Shown here one piece after another: positions 6,261 through 12,382 of a DNA stretch of 12,382 nt. Numbering within the stretch: the first letter of the stretch is position 1; the number at the start of each line of letters is the position of its first letter. The notes below the pieces were generated by a model, which had not been told where the DNA came from, searched no databases, and saw only the letters and a list, made by a program, of their open reading frames with translations. Both the position numbers and the translations under genes were made by a program. Source of the DNA: Ruminococcus sp. (GTDB lineage: Bacteria; Bacillota; Clostridia; Oscillospirales; Acutalibacteraceae); assembly GCA_017380355.1 (NCBI GenBank), contig JAFOED010000078.1:1-12382 (forward strand), in the 5' to 3' direction.

Positions 6261-8198
6261 ATGAAGAATTTTTCTAAAAAAATCGTTAGCATTATTTTAG
6301 TAGCGATGTTACTGTTTTCAGTAATTCCGCTTAGTGCATCTGCAGCAGTGAGAATCGGTTCTGTCAGTGTAATAGATGTATCTGTTCCTGTTGAAGGTCA
6401 GGAGTGTGATTACGGTGTGTACATACCTGCTTCCACTTACACTATCGCAGAAATAAACTCAAACGGATATGAAAATGGTATCATCTGGTACGATGAAGAC
6501 GGAAACTACTTAGAGCCTGGTATTGATAAATACAGAGCAGGTGTGAGCTATACGGTTAAAATCCAGCTTGTGCCAACAGACTCTAACATTTTTATGGTAA
6601 TGAACGCTGAAATTGACGGAGAGTCTGTCAAATATTCAGCAACACAAAATTTAGTAACACTTGAGAAAACTTTCCCTGCTGTTGAAGATAAAGAAGATGT
6701 GTTAATGCTCACTTTCGACTACGGATTTGACGGCTTAGTAGAGTACATTTTCTGTGAGTATGGCGAGATTCCAGACACTCCTGATTATATCGACAACGGC
6801 GAATTAATCCTGTTTGACTGGTATGCTGACGAGTATTTTACAGAGCCTTTTGATATGAACGCTCCTGTAACCGAGGACGCTACCGTATACGCCAGATACA
6901 TTCATCCGTCAGATCTTGTGACAATTTATATGTACACTGACGACCCTGAATTTCCGTATTCAATAGCTGATGGTGTTATCGGCGATTATGTCAATGTCCC
7001 TGATCCGAGATACGAAGACACGTTTATGTTCTTCACCGGCTGGTATGCTGACAAAGAGCTTACACAGGAATACGATTTTTCACAGCCTATCGAGGGTGAT
7101 GTTCATCTCTACGCAAGACTTATCTCATACGATGACGTTGCAATTATTACAACATATATGCCAAACGAGTCATTCTACACAGATTACTATGAAGTAGAAA
7201 AAGGCGAGTACGTATATATCCCTGACCCTTATGTTGAAGATATGTACTTTGACGGTTGGTTCTATGACGCAGAATATACAAGACCATATGACAGCTCTTT
7301 ACCGGTAACAGAAGACTTCGCTCTTTACGCTAAGTTCATTCCATTCAGCGAAATGCACGTAGTATCAATCTGGCTTTATCCGACTGACGAATTCCCTGTC
7401 GGTTCAGGTTACGCTAAAGACGGTCAGCTCTACGACATCGAACCTCCTGCACAGGAAGGTATGATTTTTGATGGCTGGTACACAGAACCTGAACTCATCA
7501 ACAAAATCGAAGTACCTTTCACTGTTACTTCTGATGTAGACCTGTACGCAAAATTCGTACCTGAGGTTGAAAAGCACGAAGTCGCAGTATATGTATTCTC
7601 TGATACAGAGCCAGTTGTAATAGTAGAAATTGATGACGGTACATACTACACACCTGCAGAGCCTGGTATCGAAGGTAAGGTGTTCATGGGATGGTACACA
7701 GACGTAGAAAGAACTGTTGAATACGACTACGCTCCTGTAACTGAGGACCTTAAACTCTACGCAAAATTCGTTGCTTTTGAAGATTTATGTACTGTAGCTC
7801 TCTATGTATTCTCTGACACAGAGCCAGTAATCTCAATCGGAATCGAAAAAGGCACATACTATACTCCTGCAGAGCCTGGTATGGAAGGCAAGGTTTTCGA
7901 GGGTTGGTACACAGAAGCTGAGCGAATCAACAAGGTTGATACACCATTTTTAGTAACAGAAGACGTAAATCTTTACGCAAAGTTCGTACCTGAAAACGAC
8001 TTTGTCCTCGGTGATGTAAATGGTGACGGAGAAGTTTCAATTATCGACGCAACTTTAGTTCAAAGACACGTCGCAAAAATTATCGAATTAAGTGACGACG
8101 CAAAGCTTAGAGCAGATGCTAACAAAGACGGCGATATATCTGTTGTTGACGCAACATTTATTCAGAGACACGTAGCAAAAATTATTGAATTAAGCTAA
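6261..8198 (+). CDS. Secreted InlB B-repeat protein with C-terminal type I dockerin
   Basis: 645 aa; AGGAGG precedes the ATG. The signal peptide is residues 1-28 (cleavage after ASA). Residues about 29-150 form a beta-rich domain of a kind common in clostridial surface proteins ('WYDEDGNYLEPGIDKYRAGVSYTVKI'). Residues about 166-580 contain six InlB B / Listeria-Bacteroides repeats of about 70 residues, each ending in 'F.GWY.D/E ... V.EDV.LYAKF'. The last three are most alike. Residues 584-645 are a dockerin with two calcium-binding loops (GDVNGDGEVSIIDA and DANKDGDISVVDA), each followed by QRHVAKIIELS; the protein ends exactly after the second helix. There is no enzyme domain. It is probably a surface-attached adhesin or structural protein that joins a cohesin-bearing scaffold. 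It is regulated by the box-containing promoter upstream and closed by a strong terminator. Confidence 0.93.
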   Translation: MKNFSKKIVSIILVAMLLFSVIPLSASAAVRIGSVSVIDVSVPVEGQECDYGVYIPASTYTIAEINSNGYENGIIWYDEDGNYLEPGIDKYRAGVSYTVKIQLVPTDSNIFMVMNAEIDGESVKYSATQNLVTLEKTFPAVEDKEDVLMLTFDYGFDGLVEYIFCEYGEIPDTPDYIDNGELILFDWYADEYFTEPFDMNAPVTEDATVYARYIHPSDLVTIYMYTDDPEFPYSIADGVIGDYVNVPDPRYEDTFMFFTGWYADKELTQEYDFSQPIEGDVHLYARLISYDDVAIITTYMPNESFYTDYYEVEKGEYVYIPDPYVEDMYFDGWFYDAEYTRPYDSSLPVTEDFALYAKFIPFSEMHVVSIWLYPTDEFPVGSGYAKDGQLYDIEPPAQEGMIFDGWYTEPELINKIEVPFTVTSDVDLYAKFVPEVEKHEVAVYVFSDTEPVVIVEIDDGTYYTPAEPGIEGKVFMGWYTDVERTVEYDYAPVTEDLKLYAKFVAFEDLCTVALYVFSDTEPVISIGIEKGTYYTPAEPGMEGKVFEGWYTEAERINKVDTPFLVTEDVNLYAKFVPENDFVLGDVNGDGEVSIIDATLVQRHVAKIIELSDDAKLRADANKDGDISVVDATFIQRHVAKIIELS

Positions 8199-8214
8199 AC
8201 ATTAAAACAAACAA

Positions 8215-8248
8215 AAAAGCTCACGCAGTAAATTCTGCGTGAGCTTTT
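8215..8248. terminator. Bidirectional terminator between convergent genes
   Basis: A 14-bp perfect stem, AAAAGCTCACGCAG / CTGCGTGAGCTTTT, with a 6-nt loop. T-runs occur on both strands. It ends the dockerin gene on the plus strand and the ABC permease gene, whose stop begins 2 nt away, on the minus strand. Confidence 0.93.
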
Positions 8249-8249
8249 A

Positions 8250-8996
8250 TTATTTATCCTGTTTCATTTTGTTATTGAAAACAATTACTGCGATTACTGT
8301 AATCACGAGTGCGTATCCGATAACCCAATAAAGTTCAGGCATAATTTTCGAGTATTCTCCGCTAAGCGCGTATCTGCCTGCGTCTACTGCGTGTACAAAA
8401 GGAAGCATATCAGCGATTTTCTCAAATGCACCGCCGACGAGTTCTAAATCAAACCACGTACCCGACAACCACGCTGAGAGGTTAGTAAGTAACGCACCGC
8501 ACACACCGCCTACAGCTTTGTCGTTAAAGATAGTACCACACAGAAGACCTGTGGCGATAAAGAAAACCGCTACGGGAATATTAACGACTATAGCAAGCAA
8601 AACGTCAGGTGTCCACTTTAAACCAAAAGCAAAAGAAGCTGCGTAACACACTATTGTCTGTACAATAGACAGCGGAATAAGCGGAAGTGTGTAGCCGATT
8701 ATGTACTGCGATGCTTTCAGCGGTGATGTAAAAAGTCGAAGAATAAAGCTTGTACATCTGTCTTTTGACACGATTGTTGCGGTAAAGAGAGCAATAAAAC
8801 TAAGTCCGAACACAGAAATGCCAGGTACTAAGTTTTCTATATCAAACAGCTTCATTCCTGCCTGTTCAGGTATGCCTGCGTTAATAGCCGAAAGCAGAAC
8901 CAAAAGCACAAGCGGAAACAATATACCGAAAATCAGCGTGAAAATATCACGCATAATCTCCTTTGCATTTCTTTTAGCAAATACTAAAGTTCTCAT
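8250..8996 (-). CDS. ABC-2 type transporter permease
   Basis: 248 aa with about six hydrophobic segments (roughly 20-38, 57-77, 97-122, 130-152, 160-178 and 222-243), as in ABC-2 membrane proteins. The conserved 'SKDRCTSFILRLFTSPLKASQYIIGY' stretch lies after the second segment. The start codon is 2 nt after the stop of the ATPase gene and its GGAGGT lies inside that gene, so the two are translated as a pair. It should form the membrane channel of a DrrAB-like exporter. The substrate is not evident; drug, bacteriocin or lipid export are all possible. Confidence 0.9.
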   Translation of the reverse strand: MRTLVFAKRNAKEIMRDIFTLIFGILFPLVLLVLLSAINAGIPEQAGMKLFDIENLVPGISVFGLSFIALFTATIVSKDRCTSFILRLFTSPLKASQYIIGYTLPLIPLSIVQTIVCYAASFAFGLKWTPDVLLAIVVNIPVAVFFIATGLLCGTIFNDKAVGGVCGALLTNLSAWLSGTWFDLELVGGAFEKIADMLPFVHAVDAGRYALSGEYSKIMPELYWVIGYALVITVIAVIVFNNKMKQDK

Positions 8997-8998
8997 TT

Positions 8999-9724
8999 TT
9001 ACACTTCACCTCCTGCAATTCTTACAAACGCTTCTTCGAAATCGTCGGTTTTTGCAAGCTCTTTCAACTTAGTAGCTGTACCCTGTGCCTTAAGCACACC
9101 GTGTGCCATAATGCCGATGCGGTCAGACAGAGCTTCTGCTTCTTCGAGGTAGTGAGTAGTCAGAATAATCGTGATCTTACCCTTGAGCTTTTCGATTTGC
9201 TTCCACAGCTCACGTCGGGCAAGGACATCAAGTCCCAACGTCGGCTCGTCAAGGAAAATGACCTTCGGCTCACTGATAAGCGCCATAGCGATACTGAGTC
9301 TTCTCTGCCATCCGCCAGAGAGAGTTTTCGCTCTGCTGTTTGCGATTTCCTGCATATCAAAATCAGCTAAAATCTGCTGTGTTTTTTCTTTAGCCTGTGC
9401 CTTGCTAAAACCAAAAACACCCGCAATAAACTCGAGGTTTTCTTTTACTGTCAGGTTAGGTGCGACTGAGGTTTCCTGTGGAGAAACGCTTATTATCTGC
9501 TTTACCTTTGTGCTTTCAGTAGTAATACTGTTAGAAAGAATCTCCGCGTCGCCTGATGTTGGTCTTATCAAACACGACAACATCTTAATCGTTGTTGACT
9601 TACCAGCACCGTTGACACCTAAGAGTGCATACATTTCACCCTCGTTTACGCTTAAGTTGAGATTATTAACAACGGTTTTATCGCCGTACTTTTTAGTAAG
9701 ATTTTTTGTTTTTATAGCTAACAT
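8999..9724 (-). CDS. ABC transporter ATP-binding protein
   Basis: 241 aa. All ATPase motifs are present: Walker A GVNGAGKST (36-44), Q-loop SPQET, signature LSGGW, Walker B VIFLDEP, D-loop LGLD, and H-loop TTHYLEEAE. Signature and Walker B fit the DrrA/CcmA-type subfamily that pairs with ABC-2 permeases. AAGGAGAT lies 7 nt before the ATG and overlaps the region just after the stop of the regulator gene, 11 nt upstream. It is the middle gene of a three-gene operon and powers export by the downstream permease on the cytoplasmic face. Confidence 0.94.
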   Translation of the reverse strand: MLAIKTKNLTKKYGDKTVVNNLNLSVNEGEMYALLGVNGAGKSTTIKMLSCLIRPTSGDAEILSNSITTESTKVKQIISVSPQETSVAPNLTVKENLEFIAGVFGFSKAQAKEKTQQILADFDMQEIANSRAKTLSGGWQRRLSIAMALISEPKVIFLDEPTLGLDVLARRELWKQIEKLKGKITIILTTHYLEEAEALSDRIGIMAHGVLKAQGTATKLKELAKTDDFEEAFVRIAGGEV

Positions 9725-9735
9725 AGTTTATCTCC

Positions 9736-10152
9736 TTATTTACCGAAGTGGAATTCAGGAATGTTTTTCATTTTCGCAAAAGCCATTCCCTTTTCGTCAC
9801 CCAACGCTAAAAGCTTATCTCCTGCTTTTATATCGTAGACATTACGCGCTTGTTTCGGAATTACGACCTGACCACGCTCACCGACTTTAACTATACCAAA
9901 GACGTATTTTCCATCTGCTTCAAGGGCTTCCATCTCTTCTTTTTCATCAAGAGGATAAGTGATAAGAGCATCAATAGACACGTTAAACAGTAGTGCAAGT
10001 GCTGAACAACTTTTAAGGTCAGGAAGTGATTCACCATTCTCCCACTTTGCAACCGTCTGGCGGGATACAGAGAGCTTTTCAGCAAACTGCTCCTGTGTGA
10101 GAGAGTGCTTATCTCTTAAGTATTTTAAATTCATAGAAATCATATTATTCAT
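9736..10152 (-). CDS. XRE-AbrB two-domain transcriptional regulator
   Basis: The start is set at ATG 10152 (138 aa), with AAAGGA 9 nt upstream. A longer frame from GTG 10185 would begin upstream of the predicted transcription start. Residues 7-65 are a Cro/CI-type helix-turn-helix ('SLTQEQFAEKLSVSRQTVAKWENGESLPD'). Residues about 82-130 are an AbrB/SpoVT/MazE-type swapped-hairpin domain ('VKVGERGQVVIPKQARNVYDIKAGDKLLALGD'), itself usually DNA-binding. Having two DNA-binding folds in one small protein is unusual. As first gene of the ABC operon it probably controls that operon; the palindrome upstream of its promoter is a candidate operator. Confidence 0.9.
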   Translation of the reverse strand: MNNMISMNLKYLRDKHSLTQEQFAEKLSVSRQTVAKWENGESLPDLKSCSALALLFNVSIDALITYPLDEKEEMEALEADGKYVFGIVKVGERGQVVIPKQARNVYDIKAGDKLLALGDEKGMAFAKMKNIPEFHFGK

Positions 10153-10175
10153 ATTTTTCATTCCTTTCATACTAC

Positions 10176-10204
10176 AATATATCACTATATTTAAGCACTT
10201 TCAA
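10176..10204 (-). promoter_or_regulatory. Promoter of the XRE-AbrB/ABC transporter operon
   Basis: Minus strand TTGAAA (10204-10199), 17-nt spacer, TATATT (10181-10176). The predicted start, near 10169, leaves a short leader of about 17 nt carrying AAAGGA. Confidence 0.6.
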
Positions 10205-10215
10205 CCAATTGTTTA

Positions 10216-10230
10216 TAACATTAAATGTTA
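10216..10230. promoter_or_regulatory. Candidate operator palindrome upstream of the ABC operon
   Basis: TAACATT-A-AATGTTA is a perfect inverted repeat with 7-bp arms. It lies about 11 bp upstream of the -35 of the regulator's promoter. It is suited to a dimeric helix-turn-helix protein such as the XRE-AbrB product. Confidence 0.45.
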
Positions 10231-10246
10231 AAACTAGTGGCATAAA

Positions 10247-10270
10247 AAAGCCGCCCAAACGGACGGCTTT
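10247..10270 (-). terminator. Intrinsic terminator of the MerR-family gene
   Basis: On the minus strand AAAGCCGTCC / GGGCGGCTTT (one U-G pair) with a 4-nt loop, followed by a T-run (TTTTTTAT). It lies about 10 nt after the stop of the MerR gene. Confidence 0.88.
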
Positions 10271-10279
10271 CTCTTTTTA

Positions 10280-11017
10280 TTACTTTTCTTTTTTAGATTT
10301 TTTGTCATCGTACACTTCAACGCAAAGGCTTTTGTGACCACACTTTGGGCAAGTGAGTTTTCGCATTTTCGGAGTGTGATAAGCAAAAATCATTTCTTTG
10401 AAGCCAGGCTTGAACACCTCGTGACATTCAGGACAGATGTAAGCCACACTCTTGTAGTAGTACGCTGATAACCATATAGAGTAAACAACTGCGAGCACCG
10501 CTATAATCGCAAACAGCCACCACCAGCCTTTTAATATCCACAGCGCAATTGAGGTGTACTCAAAAATTGCGAAAGGAATCGCAGTCACTAACATTATGGT
10601 TCTCATTTTCTTAAGCTTTTCTTTATTTTTCATAATGTGAGCTATGTCGCCGATAGATTCAACAGAGAAACGCTTTATATCTTTCATTTCTTTTTTTATA
10701 CTCTCGATGATAGAGAGCTGTTTTTCACGTTCTTCTATCTCTTCCCTTAAGACCTGCTCCTGCTGATTGAGTACTACTGAAATAACATTTTCACTATTCT
10801 CTTCTTTGAGCAGTGCGCTGATACTATTAATAGGAAGTCCTGCTTCTCGCAGAAAACAGATAATTTTCATCATCTTAAGGTCATCCTCACTATACAGTCT
10901 GCGACCACCCTCACTAAGTTCGCTTGGAACTAAAAGGTTTCTCGAGTCATAGTACTGTACTGTTCGAACAGAAACGTTACAGAGTTTTGCGACTTCTCCT
11001 GTTGTGTATTTTGGCAT
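10280..11017 (-). CDS. MerR-family regulator with membrane segments and C-terminal zinc ribbon
   Basis: 245 aa; AGGGAGG precedes the ATG. Residues 3-70 are a MerR winged helix ('YTTGEVAKLCNVSVRTVQYYDSRNLLVP ... GGRRLYSEDDL'). About 85-125 is a charged coiled coil, the usual MerR dimer helix. About 139-163 and 165-188 are two hydrophobic segments ('WWWLFAIIAVLAVVYSIW'), likely a hairpin in the membrane. After these come CPEC and CPKC pairs about 30 residues apart, forming a Cys4 zinc ribbon. It is an unusual membrane-tethered MerR protein; the effector could be a membrane stress or a metal. It is transcribed alone from a MerR-type promoter with its own terminator, so autoregulation is likely. 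Confidence 0.9.
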   Translation of the reverse strand: MPKYTTGEVAKLCNVSVRTVQYYDSRNLLVPSELSEGGRRLYSEDDLKMMKIICFLREAGLPINSISALLKEENSENVISVVLNQQEQVLREEIEEREKQLSIIESIKKEMKDIKRFSVESIGDIAHIMKNKEKLKKMRTIMLVTAIPFAIFEYTSIALWILKGWWWLFAIIAVLAVVYSIWLSAYYYKSVAYICPECHEVFKPGFKEMIFAYHTPKMRKLTCPKCGHKSLCVEVYDDKKSKKEK

Positions 11018-11041
11018 AGCTTTTTCCTCCCTTGTGGCTTC

Positions 11042-11076
11042 ATTATAGGGTATTACGCAGCGTCACAAGCAATACC
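11042..11076 (-). promoter_or_regulatory. MerR-type promoter with 19-bp spacer and dyad operator
   Basis: Minus strand TTGCTT (11072-11067), a 19-nt spacer and TATAAT (11047-11042). Spacers of 19-20 bp are the hallmark of promoters activated by MerR proteins through DNA twisting. An inverted repeat GGTATT ... AATACC (11049-11054 and 11071-11076) frames the spacer. TTACGCA is repeated directly at 11053-11059 and 11077-11083. It lies just upstream of the MerR gene, so autoregulation is inferred. Confidence 0.6.
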
Positions 11077-11085
11077 TTACGCAAG

Positions 11086-11123
11086 GTGATTTTTAATATT
11101 TTATCATAAAATATGTGATTTTT
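11086..11123. repeat. AT-rich palindrome flanked by GTGATTTTT direct repeats
   Basis: ATATTTTA-TCA-TAAAATAT (11096-11114) sits between two copies of GTGATTTTT (11086-11094 and 11115-11123). It is in the gap between the GNAT gene and the MerR promoter. It could be a weak AT-rich terminator or an operator, or chance. The rest of the gap (11124-11161) shows nothing clear, and no GC-rich terminator for the GNAT pair was found. Confidence 0.4.
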
Positions 11124-11161
11124 GAAGGCTTTTTGTAAAATCTAGTATTCTCGTAAAGACT

Positions 11162-11614
11162 TTATCTATGAATGTACAGACGGGTCATTTCTTCTTCGCC
11201 GTCGCCTTGTGCCATACAATAAAACTCCCAGCCGTATCTCTCATAAAAGGAAGTGTGGTCAGTAACAAGGTACACAGGAGAAACACCATTTTTTCGTAAA
11301 TCTTCAACCGCCATATCGAGCAGGTTTCCTGCTATTCTATTTCCTCTGTGTTCTTCGTCAGTGTAAACAGCGCACACGTTCGGTGTAAGGTCTTTTCTGT
11401 CGTGGAAGTCGTTTTCGATAACACCTAAACCACCGACAATTTCATCACCACACAAGCAAAGATACCAGCCGTATTCAGTTTCGCCGCTTAAGTAGCTATC
11501 CATACACTCAAGGTACGCTTCTTTTGGCACACCCCATTTGCTGTTAAACCATGAAGCAGCAGCATCTTTTAACTGCTCATTTTCTCTTAATGTTATAAAT
11601 TTATATTCGCTCAT
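11162..11614 (-). CDS. GNAT-family N-acetyltransferase
   Basis: 150 aa; AAGGAG lies before the ATG and near the stop of the upstream GNAT gene, 13 nt away. The GNAT core is visible: central strands 'WYLCLCGDEIVGGLGVIEN', then 'CAVYTDEEHRGNRIAGNLLDMAVEDL', the acetyl-CoA pyrophosphate-binding loop and helix, then 'PVYLVTDHTSFYERYGWEFY', the usual C-terminal strand and 'FYERYGW' motif. The second Gly of the R-G-x-G loop is replaced by Arg (RGNRIA). It transfers an acetyl group from acetyl-CoA to an unknown amine. It is co-transcribed with the next GNAT gene. Confidence 0.88.
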   Translation of the reverse strand: MSEYKFITLRENEQLKDAAASWFNSKWGVPKEAYLECMDSYLSGETEYGWYLCLCGDEIVGGLGVIENDFHDRKDLTPNVCAVYTDEEHRGNRIAGNLLDMAVEDLRKNGVSPVYLVTDHTSFYERYGWEFYCMAQGDGEEEMTRLYIHR

Positions 11615-11627
11615 AATATTCTCCTTA

Positions 11628-12179
11628 TTATTGATTTAATGTTTTATATTCTGTGTACTCTAAAATACCGCTGATATGCTCAAGCGCATTTTCTTCGAGT
11701 TCTTTTACCATAAGGCACGCAGGGTCAGGAATGTCAACGGTTTCTCCTGCTACAATGCCGTAATCACACGATGTGACAAACCCTCTGTTTCTGTAGTTTT
11801 GTGGGTTACCCTCTACAATTACAGCCTTAAAGCCCATAGCTTTTGCTTTTTCAAAACCTGCTTCGATTAAATCCTTTGAAATATGCTGGCGCTGAAGCTC
11901 AGTTTTGACAGCTACTGGATTTAATATCAGAAGCTCATCTAAGTATTTTCCGTTAAGGTGGATTTTTGAGAACATAACGTAACCGATTACTTCATCATTC
12001 TCGTCAACCATAACAAGGTCTAGTTCTTTTACGTATGTGTACATTGTTCTGATTTCTTCAACAATTCTTCGAACAAGAGCACCGTTTTCTGCATTCTCGG
12101 AATTTGTGAAAGTTCTTTCCACCATATCGAGTGATGGGATAAGATATTTATCTTCGATTGATTTAATTATTCTGTTCAT
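11628..12179 (-). CDS. GNAT-family N-acetyltransferase, YhbS-like
   Basis: The start is set at ATG 12179 (183 aa), with AAGGAG about 10 nt upstream. A longer GTG-initiated frame from 12236 would encode a Lys/Arg-rich, low-complexity extension covering the ribosome binding site and is rejected. The pattern 'VMVDENDEVIGYVMFSKI ... LILNPVAVKTELQRQHISKDLIEAGFEKAKAMGFKAVIVEGNPQNYRNRGF' matches the YhbS group: V.P..Q..G-type acetyl-CoA loop (here QRQHIS, lacking the glycine) and the 'G.P.YY.R.GF' signature as GNPQNYRNRGF. The substrate is unknown. It is the first gene of a two-GNAT operon. Confidence 0.88.
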   Translation of the reverse strand: MNRIIKSIEDKYLIPSLDMVERTFTNSENAENGALVRRIVEEIRTMYTYVKELDLVMVDENDEVIGYVMFSKIHLNGKYLDELLILNPVAVKTELQRQHISKDLIEAGFEKAKAMGFKAVIVEGNPQNYRNRGFVTSCDYGIVAGETVDIPDPACLMVKELEENALEHISGILEYTEYKTLNQ

Positions 12180-12219
12180 TGTTAAAATTTCTCCTTTTTT
12201 CTTTTTCTGTCGCCTACGC

Positions 12220-12239
12220 GCAGTGCTTTTTTCCACTGC
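12220..12239 (-). other. Stem-loop in the GNAT operon leader
   Basis: GCAGTG / CACTGC inverted repeat, 6-bp arms and an 8-nt A/T-rich loop, lies about 40 nt before the GNAT start. There is no T-run after it on the minus strand, so it is a leader hairpin rather than a terminator. Confidence 0.4.
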
Positions 12240-12270
12240 TGTTTCTCTATAATCAGTTGTGTTTTAAGTT

Positions 12271-12298
12271 TTTATAAGCTAACTGAAAACGGGCACAA
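12271..12298 (-). promoter_or_regulatory. Candidate promoter of the GNAT pair
   Basis: Minus strand TTGTGC (12298-12293), a 16-nt spacer and TATAAA (12276-12271), directly after the terminator of the unseen upstream gene. The -35 matches only 3 of 6. The leader would be about 85 nt. Confidence 0.35.
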
Positions 12299-12301
12299 AA
12301 A

Positions 12302-12337
12302 AGCCGCAGAAAGTAACCCTTACGGAGTTCTGCGGCT
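12302..12337 (-). terminator. Intrinsic terminator of an upstream minus-strand gene
   Basis: A 10-bp stem AGCCGCAGAA / TTCTGCGGCT with a 16-nt loop that holds a small inner stem (GTAA/TTAC). On the minus strand it is followed by a T-run. It probably ends a gene lying beyond the right edge. Confidence 0.8.
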
Positions 12338-12354
12338 GAATAGGTATAAAAAAA

Positions 12355-12376
12355 GCACACCCCTTTTGAGTGTGTC
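12355..12376 (-). terminator. Second tandem terminator at the right edge
   Basis: On the minus strand a CACACTC / GGGTGTG stem (one U-G pair) around a short A-rich loop is followed by CTTTTTTTAT. It would act before the 12302-12337 hairpin, giving two terminators in series for the unseen gene. Confidence 0.65.
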
Positions 12377-12382
12377 AAAAAA

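Noticed and set aside
9171..9890. A 239-codon open frame on the plus strand
   Set aside because: It is antisense to the ABC ATPase, whose motifs are all intact. The antisense product has no recognisable domain or supported start.
12180..12236. N-terminal Lys/Arg-rich extension of the YhbS-like GNAT
   Set aside because: A good ribosome binding site precedes the internal ATG at 12179. The extension is low-complexity and contains that site and part of a leader hairpin.

Overview
The window looks like chromosome of a low-to-mid GC Gram-positive Clostridia member, most likely an anaerobic gut Oscillospirales/Ruminococcaceae-type bacterium. This is inferred from three things: type I dockerins of the 'DATxxQRHVAK' style, small zinc-ribbon/DUF4428/DUF5067-type proteins, and AGGAGG ribosome binding sites with short AT-rich spacers. 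No tRNA, rRNA, CRISPR array, transposase or phage gene was seen. Nearly all of the window is coding.

Left half (1-8198), an extracytoplasmic/surface module. On the minus strand a compact operon starts near 4840. It encodes two small multi-zinc-ribbon proteins (4348-4719 and 4086-4355, overlapping), a DUF4428-type zinc-ribbon protein with a 12-residue Tyr/Gly/Gln/Pro tandem repeat (3049-4050), a lipoprotein with two DUF5067-like domains (2081-3013), and then a large secreted Ig-like/dockerin protein (2017 to the left edge, truncated by the window). Divergent from it on the plus strand is a membrane-anchored one-component regulator, 4978-6093: lipobox, seven membrane segments and a cytoplasmic LuxR helix-turn-helix. 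A second secreted dockerin protein with six InlB B-type repeats follows at 6261-8198.

The most interesting signal is a heptamer, GTGTGGG. Five exact copies and one near copy occupy only the two intergenic regions that flank the LuxR-type gene. At least three lie at or next to the -35 position of predicted promoters: the zinc-ribbon operon, luxR itself, and the second dockerin gene. The offset from box to -10 is 29 nt in two of these promoters. I infer, without proof, that these boxes are the binding sites of the membrane LuxR regulator and that the locus is one self-contained surface-protein regulon.

Right half (8250-12382), ordinary accessory genes, all on the minus strand. A three-gene operon (10152 to 8250) encodes an XRE-AbrB fusion regulator, an ABC ATPase and an ABC-2 type permease, probably an export or self-protection system. 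Next is a MerR-family regulator with two membrane segments and a C-terminal zinc ribbon; its promoter has the unusual 19-bp spacer typical of MerR control. Then come two adjacent GNAT acetyltransferases. Two minus-strand terminators at the right edge close an unseen upstream gene. A strong bidirectional terminator at 8215-8248 separates the two halves.
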